Notes: a model not told the origin generated them from the sequence alone. A stretch of DNA of 64,000 nt from an uncultured Flavobacteriaceae bacterium (GCA_943842625.1 CALTCK010000003.1:1-64000); one strand, 5' to 3'. Shown: positions 1 to 10,223, counted from the first letter of the stretch. Program-made: numbers and translations.

Positions 1-498
1 GAAATGGAAGTTGGTGAAGGAGCTTTAGTATCTACATCACCACCAACCATAATTGAGGATTTTGAAGGAGTTGAACCAGCTTTTATTGAATTTGGAGGAA
101 TTGAACCCCCTTTGGTAATACCAAACCCTGATGCTTCTGGTATAAATACAACCGCAACTGCAGTAAGTCAGCTTAAGACGAATGGGTCTCAAACATGGGC
201 AGGTTCCTTTTTTGAAGTAGAATCTCCTTTAGACTTAAATAACTATAATAATATAAGTGTAATGACCAATGTGCCGTCAACTGGTGCGGTGATTAAATTA
301 AAATTAGAAAATGCCGATGCATCAATTGTGCATGAAGTAGATTTACTGAGTAGTGTATCGAATGAGTGGGAGCAGTTAGTCTACGATTTTAGTGATGCAC
401 CTGCTGCCGATTATACAAGAATAGTAATCTTTTTTGATTTTGGAAATCCAGGTGATGATTCCATTTACTATTATGACGAATTTCAATTGACAAATTAA
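1..498 (+). CDS. C-terminal part of a surface glycan-binding protein (partial)
   Basis: The reading frame is open from the first base of the window, so this is the 3' end of a longer gene whose start lies upstream. The ~150 visible residues form one copy of the beta-sandwich domain that is repeated in the genes at 4526 and 5824: an IEDFEG start, NPDASGINTT, a WAGSFF patch, LKLENAD, WEQLVYDFSD, and a DSIYYYDEF end. There is no T9SS tail; the protein stops right after the domain, as expected for a lipoprotein. Its position directly before the GH16 gene (5 bp gap) fits the PKD/SusE-like glycan-binding lipoprotein that usually follows the susC/susD pair in flavobacterial laminarin loci. That identity is inferred, because the N-terminus is not visible. 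Confidence 0.6.
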   Translation, partial: EMEVGEGALVSTSPPTIIEDFEGVEPAFIEFGGIEPPLVIPNPDASGINTTATAVSQLKTNGSQTWAGSFFEVESPLDLNNYNNISVMTNVPSTGAVIKLKLENADASIVHEVDLLSSVSNEWEQLVYDFSDAPAADYTRIVIFFDFGNPGDDSIYYYDEFQLTN

Positions 499-503
499 AA
501 GCT

Positions 504-2198
504 ATGAAAAATTTAAAACAAAAATTAAAGTATCGTATTTCAATATTAGTATTTATTGGTTTACTATCTTGTCAAAAAGAAGACCAAAGTTTTGGTGAAA
601 TTGTAGCACCAAGTAATATTACTTTAGATTATGAAATTGTAGGTCAAGATGCAGAAAATAGCTTTGGTGACGGATCTGGTTTTGTAAATTTTATTGCCTC
701 TGCAGACGATGCGATAACTTTTCAATATAATTTTGGAGACAACACGGGTAATGTAGTATCACCAACTGGTCTTGATACGCATCGTTTTACTCAAAATGGT
801 TTAAACACCTATACGGTTACAGTGATAGCATCAGGACGTGGAGGTATTAGTTCGTCTTCTTCAATTACAATTGAAGTATTTAGCGATTTTAATCCAATAG
901 AAATAAAGAATTTTCTTACTGGAGGTGTTTCATCATCAAAGACTTGGTACTGGAATGCTCCTGTTAATGCTCATTTAGGAGTAGGACCTGTTGAGACTGT
1001 AGATCCAAGTTATTATGGTGCTGGTCCTTTCGAAAAAGAGTCTGTAGGATGTTTATATGAAGATGAACTTATTTTCACTCAAGATGAAAATGAAAATGTA
1101 ACTTATGAACTACTTAATCTTGGTAATACTTACTTTCATAGATTAGAAGTTCTTGATGAACTAGGTTTGCCTAATCCAGGTGAAGATACTTGCTATGAAT
1201 TTGATAATTCAGGAATAAACAACGTTCTGTTTTCACCTTCATCATCTGGTATAACCGATGATTTATCTACGCAGACATCGTTTGTTTTAGAAAATAATTT
1301 CATGAGTTACTTTCTTGGTAATAACGATTATGAAATCTTATCGATTTCAGATACCGAAATTCACATTCGTATTATACAAACCGAACCTTCTGGTTCAACA
1401 CTAGCATGGTATCAGAAATTTACAACCGATAACCCTTTTGTAGAAGGCGGAGGTGAAGGAGATGATTGCGAAGAAAATGGAGAAACAGGTGAAACAGGTT
1501 CTGGTAACAATGATATTTTAGTTTGGTCTGAGGAATTTGATACCGATGGAGCACCTTGTAGTGGTACATGGGGTTATAACACTGGTGCTGGTGGCTGGGG
1601 TAATGGAGAATCTCAATATTATACCAATAGACCTGAAAATGTAATTGTCGAAAATGGAATCCTAAAAATTACTGCAATTTCAGAATCTTACAATGGAAGT
1701 GAATATACTTCCGCTCGATTGTTATCCAAAGATAAATTTGATTTTCAATATGGTAGAGTTGAAGTTAGAGCTAAACTCCCAGAGGGAGGCGGTACTTGGC
1801 CTGCTATTTGGATGTTAGGTGCAAATATTGATGAAGTAAGTTGGCCTTCCTGTGGTGAGATAGATATTATGGAACATAAGGGTAATAATCAAGATCGTAT
1901 TTATGGTACTTTACATTACCCTGGGAATTCAGGAGGAAATGCTAATGGTGATTCTATTTCCGTTCCAAACGTTTCTACAGAATTTCATAATTACGAATTA
2001 GAATGGACAGAATCTTCGATTAACTTTTTTGTAGATGGGGAGCAATATCATACTTTCTCCAATAATTCAAATGTTCCTTTTAACCAAGAATTTTTCTTCA
2101 TACTAAATGTTGCTATGGGTGGAGACTTTGGTGGTAGTATAGACCCATTGTTCGAACAATCTAGTATGGAAATAGATTATATACGAGTATATCAATAA
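504..2198 (+). CDS. PKD-GH16 endo-beta-1,3-glucanase (laminarinase-like) lipoprotein
   Basis: This 564-residue protein probably cuts beta-1,3-glucan such as laminarin on the cell surface. A type II signal ends at GLLSC (Cys about residue 23), so a lipoprotein is expected. A PKD-like domain (about 35-125, with the FGDNTG turn) is followed by an unassigned region (130-310), an acidic Gly/Glu-rich linker, and a GH16 domain (about 335-564). The GH16 catalytic motif GEIDIMEH is intact: E452 nucleophile, D454, E457 acid/base. WPAIWMLG before it and the MEIDYIRVYQ end are typical of bacterial GH16 laminarinases. The stop codon shares one base with the next ATG (GH3), so the two genes are probably translationally coupled. 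Exact glucan specificity cannot be read from sequence alone. Confidence 0.9.
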   Translation: MKNLKQKLKYRISILVFIGLLSCQKEDQSFGEIVAPSNITLDYEIVGQDAENSFGDGSGFVNFIASADDAITFQYNFGDNTGNVVSPTGLDTHRFTQNGLNTYTVTVIASGRGGISSSSSITIEVFSDFNPIEIKNFLTGGVSSSKTWYWNAPVNAHLGVGPVETVDPSYYGAGPFEKESVGCLYEDELIFTQDENENVTYELLNLGNTYFHRLEVLDELGLPNPGEDTCYEFDNSGINNVLFSPSSSGITDDLSTQTSFVLENNFMSYFLGNNDYEILSISDTEIHIRIIQTEPSGSTLAWYQKFTTDNPFVEGGGEGDDCEENGETGETGSGNNDILVWSEEFDTDGAPCSGTWGYNTGAGGWGNGESQYYTNRPENVIVENGILKITAISESYNGSEYTSARLLSKDKFDFQYGRVEVRAKLPEGGGTWPAIWMLGANIDEVSWPSCGEIDIMEHKGNNQDRIYGTLHYPGNSGGNANGDSISVPNVSTEFHNYELEWTESSINFFVDGEQYHTFSNNSNVPFNQEFFFILNVAMGGDFGGSIDPLFEQSSMEIDYIRVYQ

Positions 2199-4498
2199 TG
2201 AAATATATATATATAATAAGATCCATATTTCTATTTAGCTTCTTGACGGTAAGTATTATTTCTTGTACCGAACTTTTGTCTAACGAAAGCAATCCAGAAA
2301 GTTTAAATACTATTGATCAAAAGGTGGAAACCCTTCTCTCTAAAATGACTTTGGAGGAGAAAATAGGTCAAATGAATCAATACAACGGTTTTTGGGATTT
2401 CACTGGTCCTGCACCAAAAGGTGGTCATGCTGAAAAGAAATATGAAGATTTAAAAAACGGTTTGGTTGGTTCTATGCTGAATGTAAGGGGAGTGAAAGAC
2501 GTTACTGCAGTACAAAAAGTTGCAGTAGAACAATCCAGGTTAGGAATTCCTCTCATTATTGGATTTGATGTTATACACGGATATAAAACCATAAGTCCTA
2601 TTCCAATTGCTGAGTCAGCAAGCTGGGATTTGGATGCTATCAAAAAATCAGCAGAAATGGCTGCACTTGAATCTTCTGCTGCCGGAATTAATTGGACTTT
2701 TGCGCCAATGGTAGATATTTCTAGAGATGCAAGATGGGGTAGAGTTATGGAAGGTGCAGGTGAAGATCCCTATCTAGGTAGTAAAATAGCAGAAGCTCGA
2801 ATAAATGGATTTCAAGGAAATAATTTGTCACTCAACTCGACCATAGCTGCTTGTGCAAAACATTTCGCAGCCTATGGATTTGCCGAAGCCGGAAGAGATT
2901 ATAATACTGTAGATATAGGAACATCAACTCTTTATAATATGGTGTTTCCTCCATTTATAGCTGCAAAAAACGCTGGAGTGAAGACTTTTATGAATTCTTT
3001 TAATGAACTTAACGGAATTCCAGCTACAGGAAATAAATATTTACAAAGAGATATTCTAAAAGAGGAATGGGCTTACGATGGTTTTATTGTTTCAGACTGG
3101 GGATCTATAACAGAAATGATTGCTCATGGTCACGCTAAAGATGGTGAGCATGCTGCTGAATTAGCCTTGAATGCTGGTTCTGATATGGATATGGAGTCCT
3201 ACTTGTATGTAAAACATCTTGAAAACCTTGTAGGTAATGATAAAGTTAACCTTAATTCTATTGATGACGCTACAAGAAGAATTTTAAAAGTTAAATTCGA
3301 ATTGGGTCTTTTTGATGACCCCTACAAATATTGTGATCTTCAAAGAGAAAAGGAAATTACAGGTAGTGAAGAAATCAATAACGCTGCACTTGACATAGCT
3401 AAAAAATCAATTGTATTATTAAAAAATAATAACAATTTACTCCCTTTAAAAAGAGAAGGACAAAAAATAGCCCTTATTGGCGCTTTAGCATCCGATAAAA
3501 CAAGCCCACTAGGAAGTTGGAGAATTGCAGCCGATGATAATACTGCAATTTCAGTGCTTGAAGGTTTGAACCAATACCCGGGTAATACAGTTACTTTCGC
3601 TAAAGGTGCTGATTTAACTTATGGAAAAACTGAATTTGTTTCTGAATTAAAAATTAATACAACTGATAAAAGTGAATTCAAGAAAGCTAAAGAAGTAGCT
3701 ATAAATGCGGATGTGGTAGTAATGGTTCTTGGAGAACACGGTTTTCAAAGTGGAGAAGGTAGAAGTAGAACTTCTCTAGATCTACCGGGTGTGCAACAAG
3801 AGTTACTCGAAGAAATATTTAGTGTAAATTCAAACATAGTTTTGGTGCTCAATAATGGTAGGCCTTTAGCAATTAATTGGGCAGACGAAAACATACCTGC
3901 TATACTTGAGGCTTGGCAATTAGGTACCCAAAGCGGACATGCAATTGCGCAGGTATTATATGGAGATTACAATCCTAGCGGAAAACTTCCTATGACTTTC
4001 CCACGAAATGTAGGACAAGTGCCTTTATACTATAATTATAAAAATACAGGAAGACCAAATTTACCAGGTCCAGATAGTGTTTTTTGGTCGCATTACAACG
4101 ATGAAGAAAATACCCCTTTATACCCTTTCGGCTATGGTTTAAGTTATTCAACATTCAACTATAGCAATCTTAGAATAACAAATAATTTTAAGAAGAACTC
4201 AAAAATAGAAATTACTATAGATGTAAAAAATACAGGTGCTATCGAAGGAAAAGAAGTTGTTCAGTTATACATTAGAGATAAATATGCTAGTATAACAAGA
4301 CCCGTTAAAGAACTTAAGGGATTCGAACTGTTAAACTTAAAAGCTGGAGAAACAAAAGTTGCAAAGTTTGAACTCACTGAAAAAGAATTAGGTTTTTATG
4401 ATAATCAAGGAAAATGGATCCTTGAGAAAGGAGAATTTGAAGTATATGTGGGAACTAATTCTCAAACTCAAAATAAAAAATCATTTGAACTCAAATAA
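2198..4498 (+). CDS. GH3 beta-glucosidase lipoprotein
   Basis: This is a 766-residue GH3 exo-glucosidase that should release glucose from oligosaccharides made by the upstream GH16 enzyme. It has a lipoprotein signal ending ISC (Cys23), an N-terminal TIM-barrel domain with GRVMEGAGEDPYLG and KHFAAYG, and the nucleophile aspartate D300 in GFIVSDWGS. An alpha/beta sandwich domain (about 400-620, containing the GEHGFQSGEGRSRT segment) and a C-terminal FnIII-like domain (about 660-760) follow. The length and domain order match BglX-type periplasmic beta-glucosidases of Bacteroidota. The start overlaps the GH16 stop by one base. It could also act on other beta-glucans; the neighbouring GH16 favours beta-1,3. 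Confidence 0.92.
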   Translation: MKYIYIIRSIFLFSFLTVSIISCTELLSNESNPESLNTIDQKVETLLSKMTLEEKIGQMNQYNGFWDFTGPAPKGGHAEKKYEDLKNGLVGSMLNVRGVKDVTAVQKVAVEQSRLGIPLIIGFDVIHGYKTISPIPIAESASWDLDAIKKSAEMAALESSAAGINWTFAPMVDISRDARWGRVMEGAGEDPYLGSKIAEARINGFQGNNLSLNSTIAACAKHFAAYGFAEAGRDYNTVDIGTSTLYNMVFPPFIAAKNAGVKTFMNSFNELNGIPATGNKYLQRDILKEEWAYDGFIVSDWGSITEMIAHGHAKDGEHAAELALNAGSDMDMESYLYVKHLENLVGNDKVNLNSIDDATRRILKVKFELGLFDDPYKYCDLQREKEITGSEEINNAALDIAKKSIVLLKNNNNLLPLKREGQKIALIGALASDKTSPLGSWRIAADDNTAISVLEGLNQYPGNTVTFAKGADLTYGKTEFVSELKINTTDKSEFKKAKEVAINADVVVMVLGEHGFQSGEGRSRTSLDLPGVQQELLEEIFSVNSNIVLVLNNGRPLAINWADENIPAILEAWQLGTQSGHAIAQVLYGDYNPSGKLPMTFPRNVGQVPLYYNYKNTGRPNLPGPDSVFWSHYNDEENTPLYPFGYGLSYSTFNYSNLRITNNFKKNSKIEITIDVKNTGAIEGKEVVQLYIRDKYASITRPVKELKGFELLNLKAGETKVAKFELTEKELGFYDNQGKWILEKGEFEVYVGTNSQTQNKKSFELK

Positions 4499-4525
4499 TA
4501 ATTAACCGCATTAAATTACAATATA

Positions 4526-5809
4526 ATGAAAAAAATATATGTTTTACTGACACTTTTAGCTGGTATATATAACGCAACCTCTCAAAATGCCCCTATAGAT
4601 TTCGAAGCTGGTGGTAATGGAGCTGATTGGACTTGGACAGTATTCGAAAATGATACCAACCCACCTCTAGAAATTGTTGCAAATCCTGACCCTTCTGGAA
4701 TCAATACTTCAGAAACAGTAGCTAAATTTACAGCTTTACAACTTGGACAACCCTACGCAGGTGTTGAATCAATGCATGGTTCAGACATAGGGACATTCGA
4801 CTTAACTGCTTCCAATGCTTTGGTAAATATTATGGTGTATAAAACTAAAATAAGTGATGTTGGAATCAAATATGTAACTCCTTCGGGAGGAGCACAAATG
4901 GAGCTTAAAGTTGCTAATACTTTAGTTAACCAATGGGAATTAATTACCATTGATTTTTCAGACTATATTGGCTTAGGAGAAACCACAGGCTTGGATCAGA
5001 TTGTAATTTTTCCTGATTTTATTGCCCGTGATGCAGACGATGTCATCTATTTTGATAATATTTCTTTTGGTCCATTTGAACAAGGAGAAATTATTGAATT
5101 GCCAGTTGATTTTGAATTAGATACTGATTATGGTATTATCGGTTTTGAAGGAGCCGAATCTGAGGTAGTCTCAAATCCAGACCTATCAGGAGCGAATACT
5201 AGTGAAACAGTTGTCAAATCAGTTAAGACTGAAGGATCTCAATTTTATGCAGGAACAGCAATGGGTCTTGATACGCCAATTGATTTTTCTGAATCAGAGT
5301 CCATATCTATAAAAACATGGTCGCCAAAAGCTAATATACCTGTGCGACTTAAATTAGAAGCAGCTGGAGGCGTTTTTGTTGAATTAGATACCAATACAAC
5401 ACTTGAAAATCAATGGGAAACTTTGACTTGGGACTTTTCTGGACAAACTGCAGGAATCGATTTTACTACGGTAGTTGTTTTCTTTGAGTTTGTACCTGAT
5501 TTACCGGGTGATGGCTCGACTTATTATTATGATGATATAGAAGTTACTCAAGCTCTATCAATAAGTGATTATGAATCTTTTTCGGTTAGCTCATTTCCAA
5601 ACCCAGTAAAAAACATTTGGAATGTTTCATCAATAGATGAAATTTCTCAATTAAATATATACAATATTCTTGGAGAAAATGTAGCAACTTTTTCTCCTTA
5701 TATGAATACTTATTCGTTAGATATGAGCCATTTTAATTCTGGAATATACCTAATGAAAATAGTTTCCTCAAAAGGGGAAACCAACACTTTAAAAGTGTTA
5801 AAAAACTAA
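4526..5809 (+). CDS. T9SS-secreted protein with two glucan-binding-like domains
   Basis: The protein has 427 residues. A Sec signal peptide (MKKIYVLLTLLAGIYNATSQ) is followed by a divergent beta-sandwich unit (about 23-180) and a second unit (about 190-345) that is closely related to the repeats of the next gene (LPVDFE start, WSPKANIPVRLKLE, WETLTWDFSG, STYYYDDIEV end). Residues 355-427 are a T9SS type A sorting domain (FPNPVKNIWNVSS, then a LNIYNILGENV pattern). It lacks catalytic motifs. I infer a secreted or surface-bound glucan-binding protein. It lies 27 bp after the GH3 gene and 14 bp before the giant repeat gene. It looks like the minimal ancestor-type version of that gene. Confidence 0.75.
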   Translation: MKKIYVLLTLLAGIYNATSQNAPIDFEAGGNGADWTWTVFENDTNPPLEIVANPDPSGINTSETVAKFTALQLGQPYAGVESMHGSDIGTFDLTASNALVNIMVYKTKISDVGIKYVTPSGGAQMELKVANTLVNQWELITIDFSDYIGLGETTGLDQIVIFPDFIARDADDVIYFDNISFGPFEQGEIIELPVDFELDTDYGIIGFEGAESEVVSNPDLSGANTSETVVKSVKTEGSQFYAGTAMGLDTPIDFSESESISIKTWSPKANIPVRLKLEAAGGVFVELDTNTTLENQWETLTWDFSGQTAGIDFTTVVVFFEFVPDLPGDGSTYYYDDIEVTQALSISDYESFSVSSFPNPVKNIWNVSSIDEISQLNIYNILGENVATFSPYMNTYSLDMSHFNSGIYLMKIVSSKGETNTLKVLKN

Positions 5810-5823
5810 TTTAATAACTTAAT

Positions 5824-7725
5824 ATGAATATCATGAAACAATTTTATTTTTTAATTTTATTAACTTTTGGCTTTACTTTTTTCGGTGTAGCACAAGTTGC
5901 ATTACCAGTAGATTTTGAGAGTACTACTGCAAATTATAATGTAGTTGGTTTTGGGGGAGTTGATGTAGCTGTAGAGGCGAATCCAGATGCTTCTGGAATC
6001 AATACCAGTAATACGGTAGTTAGAAGTACCAAAACAGCTGGAGCTGAATTTTGGGCTGGAGCTGAAATGAGTTTAGATGCAACGATTGATTTTTCTACTT
6101 CAGAAAAAATATCAATTAACACCTGGTCGCCAAAGGCAAATATTCCAGTTCGTTTAAAACTAGAAAATGCATCTGGCGGTTTTCTTGAATTAGATGTAAA
6201 TACAACAGTGACGAATCAGTGGGAGACCCTTACATGGAATTTCACAGGACAAACAGCTGGAATGAACTTTAATAAAGTGGTAGTGTTTTTTGAATTTGTA
6301 CCTGGTTTAGGTGGAGATGGATCCATATACTATTATGATAATATCGAAGTGGTAGCACCAGCGCCTGATCCAGTTGTATTACCAGTAGATTTTGAGAGTA
6401 CTACTGCAAATTATAATGTAGTTGGTTTTGGGGGAGTTGATGTAGCTGTAGAGGCGAATCCAGATGCTTCTGGAATCAATACCAGTAATACGGTAGTTAG
6501 AAGTACCAAAACAGCTGGAGCTGAATTTTGGGCTGGAGCTGAAATGAGTTTAGATGCAACGATTGATTTTTCTACTTCAGAAAAAATATCAATTAACACC
6601 TGGTCGCCAAAGGCAAATATTCCAGTTCGTTTAAAACTAGAAAATGCATCTGGCGGTTTTCTTGAATTAGATGTAAATACAACAGTGACGAATCAGTGGG
6701 AGACCCTTACATGGAATTTCACAGGACAAACAGCTGGAATGAACTTTAATAAAGTGGTAGTGTTTTTTGAATTTGTACCTGGTTTAGGTGGAGATGGATC
6801 CATATACTATTATGATAATATCGAAGTGGTAGTACCAGCGCCTGATGCAGTTGTATTACCAGTAGATTTTGAGAGTACTACTGCAAATTACAATGTAAGT
6901 GGTTTTGAAGGGGCAGATTCAGCTGTAGAGGCTAATCCAGATGCTTCTGGAATCAATACCAGTAATACGGTAGTTAGAAGTACCAAGACAGTAGGAGCAC
7001 AGTTCTTTGCTGGAACAGCAATGGGTCTTGATATTCCAATTGATTTTTCTACTTCAGAAAAAATATCAATTAACACCTGGTCGCCAAAGGCAGACATTCC
7101 AGTTCGATTAAAACTAGAAGGAGCAGGTGGAGCATTTCTAGAGTTAGATGCCAATACAACCGTTGCAAATCAGTGGGAGACTTTGACTTGGGATTTCACA
7201 GGACTAACAGCAGGAACCGATTATACAACGGTAATTATTTTCTTTGAATTTGTACCTGGTTTAGGTGGAGATGGATCCACATACTATTATGATAATATCG
7301 AAGTGGTAGTGCCAATTCCTGATCCAGTTGTATTACCAGTAGATTTTGAGAGTACTACTGCAAATTACAATGTAAGCGGTTTTGAAGGGGCAGATTCAGC
7401 TGTAGAGGCTAATCCAGATGCTTCTGGAATCAATACCAGTAATACGGTAGTTAGAAGTACCAAGACAGTAGGAGCACAGTTCTTTGCTGGAACAGCAATG
7501 GGTCTTGATATTCCAATTGATTTTTCTACTTCAGAAAAAATATCAATTAACACCTGGTCGCCAAAGGCAGACATTCCAGTTCGATTAAAACTAGAAGGAA
7601 GCAGGTGGAGCATTTCTAGAGTTAGATGCCAATACAACCGTTGCAAATCAGTGGGAGACTTTGACTTGGGATTTCACAGGACTAACAGCAGGAACCGATT
7701 ATACAACGGTAATTATTTTCTTTGA
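5824..7725 (+). CDS. Giant repeat protein, N-terminal fragment (units 1-4)
   Basis: This is the first open part of a frame-broken gene that reads as one 2,326-codon frame from 5824 to 12808 once four extra bases are removed. The start may equally be the ATG at 5833, which begins the clear signal peptide MKQFYFLILLTFGFTFFGVAQ. Three complete ~159-residue units follow, beginning near 5902, 6379 and 6856, and part of a fourth begins at 7333. The frame goes wrong near 7598, where GGAGCAGG of the sister units reads GGAAGCAGG; the last ~40 residues of this fragment are therefore out of frame. Conserved Trp/Tyr residues (FWAG, NTWSP, QWETLTW, YYYDN) are compatible with sugar binding. No catalytic residues are seen. 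Neighbours and T9SS export point to beta-glucan binding (inferred). Confidence 0.7.
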   Translation: MNIMKQFYFLILLTFGFTFFGVAQVALPVDFESTTANYNVVGFGGVDVAVEANPDASGINTSNTVVRSTKTAGAEFWAGAEMSLDATIDFSTSEKISINTWSPKANIPVRLKLENASGGFLELDVNTTVTNQWETLTWNFTGQTAGMNFNKVVVFFEFVPGLGGDGSIYYYDNIEVVAPAPDPVVLPVDFESTTANYNVVGFGGVDVAVEANPDASGINTSNTVVRSTKTAGAEFWAGAEMSLDATIDFSTSEKISINTWSPKANIPVRLKLENASGGFLELDVNTTVTNQWETLTWNFTGQTAGMNFNKVVVFFEFVPGLGGDGSIYYYDNIEVVVPAPDAVVLPVDFESTTANYNVSGFEGADSAVEANPDASGINTSNTVVRSTKTVGAQFFAGTAMGLDIPIDFSTSEKISINTWSPKADIPVRLKLEGAGGAFLELDANTTVANQWETLTWDFTGLTAGTDYTTVIIFFEFVPGLGGDGSTYYYDNIEVVVPIPDPVVLPVDFESTTANYNVSGFEGADSAVEANPDASGINTSNTVVRSTKTVGAQFFAGTAMGLDIPIDFSTSEKISINTWSPKADIPVRLKLEGSRWSISRVRCQYNRCKSVGDFDLGFHRTNSRNRLYNGNYFL

Positions 7726-9676
7726 ATTTGTACCTGGTTTAGGTGGAGATGGATCCACATACTATTATGATAATATCGAAGTGGTAGTGCCAATTCCTGA
7801 TCCAGTTGTATTACCAGTAGATTTTGAGAGTACTACTGCAAATTACAATGTAAGTGGTTTTGAAGGGGCAGATTCAGCTGTAGAGGCTAATCCAGATGCT
7901 TCTGGAATCAATACCAGTAATACGGTAGTTAGAAGTACCAAGACAGTAGGAGCACAGTTCTTTGCTGGAACAGCAATGGGTCTTGATATTCCAATTGATT
8001 TTTCTACTTCAGAAAAAATATCAATTAACACCTGGTCGCCAAAGGCAGACATTCCAGTTCGATTAAAACTAGAAGGAGCAGGTGGAGCATTTCTAGAGTT
8101 AGATGCCAATACAACCGTTGCAAATCAGTGGGAGACTTTGACTTGGGATTTCACAGGACTAACAGCAGGAACCGATTATACAACGGTAATTATTTTCTTT
8201 GAATTTGTACCTGGTTTAGGTGGAGATGGATCCACATACTATTATGATAATATCGAAGTGGTAGTGCCAATTCCTGATCCAGTTGTATTACCAGTAGATT
8301 TTGAGAGTACTACTGCAAATTACAATGTAAGCGGTTTTGAAGGGGCAGATTCAGCTGTAGAGGCTAATCCAGATGCTTCTGGAATCAATACCAGTAATAC
8401 GGTAGTTAGAAGTACCAAGACAGTAGGAGCACAGTTCTTTGCTGGAACAGCAATGGGTCTTGATATTCCAATTGATTTTTCTACTTCAGAAAAAATATCA
8501 ATTAACACCTGGTCGCCAAAGGCAGACATTCCAGTTCGATTAAAACTAGAAGGAGCAGGTGGAGCATTTCTAGAGTTAGATGCCAATACAACCGTTGCAA
8601 ATCAGTGGGAGACTTTGACTTGGGATTTCACAGGACTAACAGCAGGAACCGATTATACAACGGTAATTATTTTCTTTGAATTTGTACCTGGTTTAGGTGG
8701 AGATGGATCCACATACTATTATGATAATATCGAAGTGGTAGTGCCTTTAACACCTACTTTACCAATAACACTTGAAGAAGATATTAATCCGTATTTTCAA
8801 GATTTTAATGGCTCTGACACTCAGATTATAACGAATCCATATCAGGAAGGTGGTAACACTTCAACTGAGGTAGCACAGAATATTGTTCCTGCAGACACAA
8901 ATTTTGCAGGAGTTAGTTTTTCGGTTGAAACGATTGACTTATCACAAGGAAAAACATTTAATTTAGATGTAAGGACTATTTTACCGGATGCTTCTATTTT
9001 ACTAAAATTAGAAAACACAGTAAACGGAACATCCATTGAAAGAGAAATAGTTGTTGCTGAGGAAAACCAGTGGGAAAATATAACTTTTGATTTTGGTACT
9101 GAAGCAGATGCAACTTATGATAAAGTTACTTTGTTTATGTATTTTAATTCCTCGGCAACCATTACTAGAGTTGCTTATTGGGATAATTTAGAACAAAATT
9201 TAAATGATTTAGTAGAATTACCAGTTACTTTTGAGAGCACTACAGCTAATTACAACGTAATAGGTTTTGAAGGAGCTGATGCAGCTGTAGAGGCGAATCC
9301 AGATCCATCAGGAGAAAACACGAGTGATACAGTAGTTAGAAGTACTAAGACTGAAGGAGCACAGTTCTTTGCAGGAACTGCAATGACTTTAGATGTAGCA
9401 ATTGATTTTTCAGAATCAGAATCTATCTCCATAAAGACTTGGTCACCAAAGGCAGACATTCCAGTTCGTTTAAAACTAGAAGGTTCAGCAGGTGAAGTAT
9501 TAGAATTAGATGTTAATACAACCGTTGAGAGTCAGTGGGAGACTTTGACTTGGGATTTCACAGGACAGACCGGTGAGGTAGAATGGTTAACAGTAGTTCT
9601 TTTCTTCGAGTTTGTAGTAGATCTACCAGGAGATGGAAGTACGTATTATTATGATGATATTGAAGTAGCACCCTGA
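7661..9676 (+). CDS. Giant repeat protein, second fragment (end of unit 4 to unit 8)
   Basis: This 671-residue open stretch is a continuation, not an independent gene. Its first Met (MTWDFTG) is an internal codon corresponding to LTWDFTG in the other units, and it has no signal peptide. It contains the end of unit 4, units 5 and 6 (starting near 7811 and 8288, almost identical to units 3-4), the strongly diverged unit 7 (near 8759, LPITLEEDINPYFQDFNG) and unit 8 (near 9218). It ends at an out-of-frame TGA at 9674. Deleting one C from the CCC at 9671-9673 restores EVAPEEELLELPVDFES and joins it to the next fragment. Confidence 0.65.
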   Translation: MTWDFTGLTAGTDYTTVIIFFEFVPGLGGDGSTYYYDNIEVVVPIPDPVVLPVDFESTTANYNVSGFEGADSAVEANPDASGINTSNTVVRSTKTVGAQFFAGTAMGLDIPIDFSTSEKISINTWSPKADIPVRLKLEGAGGAFLELDANTTVANQWETLTWDFTGLTAGTDYTTVIIFFEFVPGLGGDGSTYYYDNIEVVVPIPDPVVLPVDFESTTANYNVSGFEGADSAVEANPDASGINTSNTVVRSTKTVGAQFFAGTAMGLDIPIDFSTSEKISINTWSPKADIPVRLKLEGAGGAFLELDANTTVANQWETLTWDFTGLTAGTDYTTVIIFFEFVPGLGGDGSTYYYDNIEVVVPLTPTLPITLEEDINPYFQDFNGSDTQIITNPYQEGGNTSTEVAQNIVPADTNFAGVSFSVETIDLSQGKTFNLDVRTILPDASILLKLENTVNGTSIEREIVVAEENQWENITFDFGTEADATYDKVTLFMYFNSSATITRVAYWDNLEQNLNDLVELPVTFESTTANYNVIGFEGADAAVEANPDPSGENTSDTVVRSTKTEGAQFFAGTAMTLDVAIDFSESESISIKTWSPKADIPVRLKLEGSAGEVLELDVNTTVESQWETLTWDFTGQTGEVEWLTVVLFFEFVVDLPGDGSTYYYDDIEVAP

Positions 9677-9686
9677 AGAAGAATTA

Positions 9687-10223
9687 TTGGAATTACCAGT
9701 AGACTTTGAGAGTACTACACTTGATTATAACGTAATAGGTTTTGAAGGAGCTGATGCAGCTGTAGAGGCGAATCCAGATCCATCAGGAGAAAATACTAGT
9801 GATACAGTAGTTAGAAGTACTAAGACTGAAGGAGCACAGTTCTTTGCAGGAACTGCAATGACTTTAGATGTAGCAATTGATTTTTCAGAATCAGAATCTA
9901 TCTCCATAAAGACCTGGTCACCAAAGGCAAACATTCCAGTTCGATTAAAACTAGAAGGTTCAGCAGGTGAAGTATTAGAATTAGATGTTAATACAACCGT
10001 TGAGAGTCAGTGGGAGACTTTGACTTGGGATTTCACAGGCCAGACTGCCGGAATTGATTTTGTTAACGTAGTTCTTTTCTTTGAGTTTGTAGTTGATCTA
10101 CCAGGAGATGGAAGTACGTATTATTATGATGATATTGAAGTAGCAACTCCAGCGGAAGAATTATTGGAATTACCAGTAGACTTTGAGAGTACTACACTTG
10201 ATTATGATCGTAATAGGTTTTGA
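9687..10223 (+). CDS. Giant repeat protein, third fragment (unit 9)
   Basis: These 178 residues are one full repeat unit (from LPVDFESTTLDYNVIGFEG to STYYYDDIEVATPAEELLE) plus the first residues of unit 10. The fragment has no signal peptide and no sorting domain. The frame is lost near 10208, where TATGATCGTAATAGG has one base more than the sister units; a second extra base near 10290 (GTTGAGAACT against GTTGAAACT) shifts it again. Between these two points a short stretch of unit 10 is in a third frame. It is best read as the middle of the 5824-12808 gene. Confidence 0.6.
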   Translation: MELPVDFESTTLDYNVIGFEGADAAVEANPDPSGENTSDTVVRSTKTEGAQFFAGTAMTLDVAIDFSESESISIKTWSPKANIPVRLKLEGSAGEVLELDVNTTVESQWETLTWDFTGQTAGIDFVNVVLFFEFVVDLPGDGSTYYYDDIEVATPAEELLELPVDFESTTLDYDRNRF

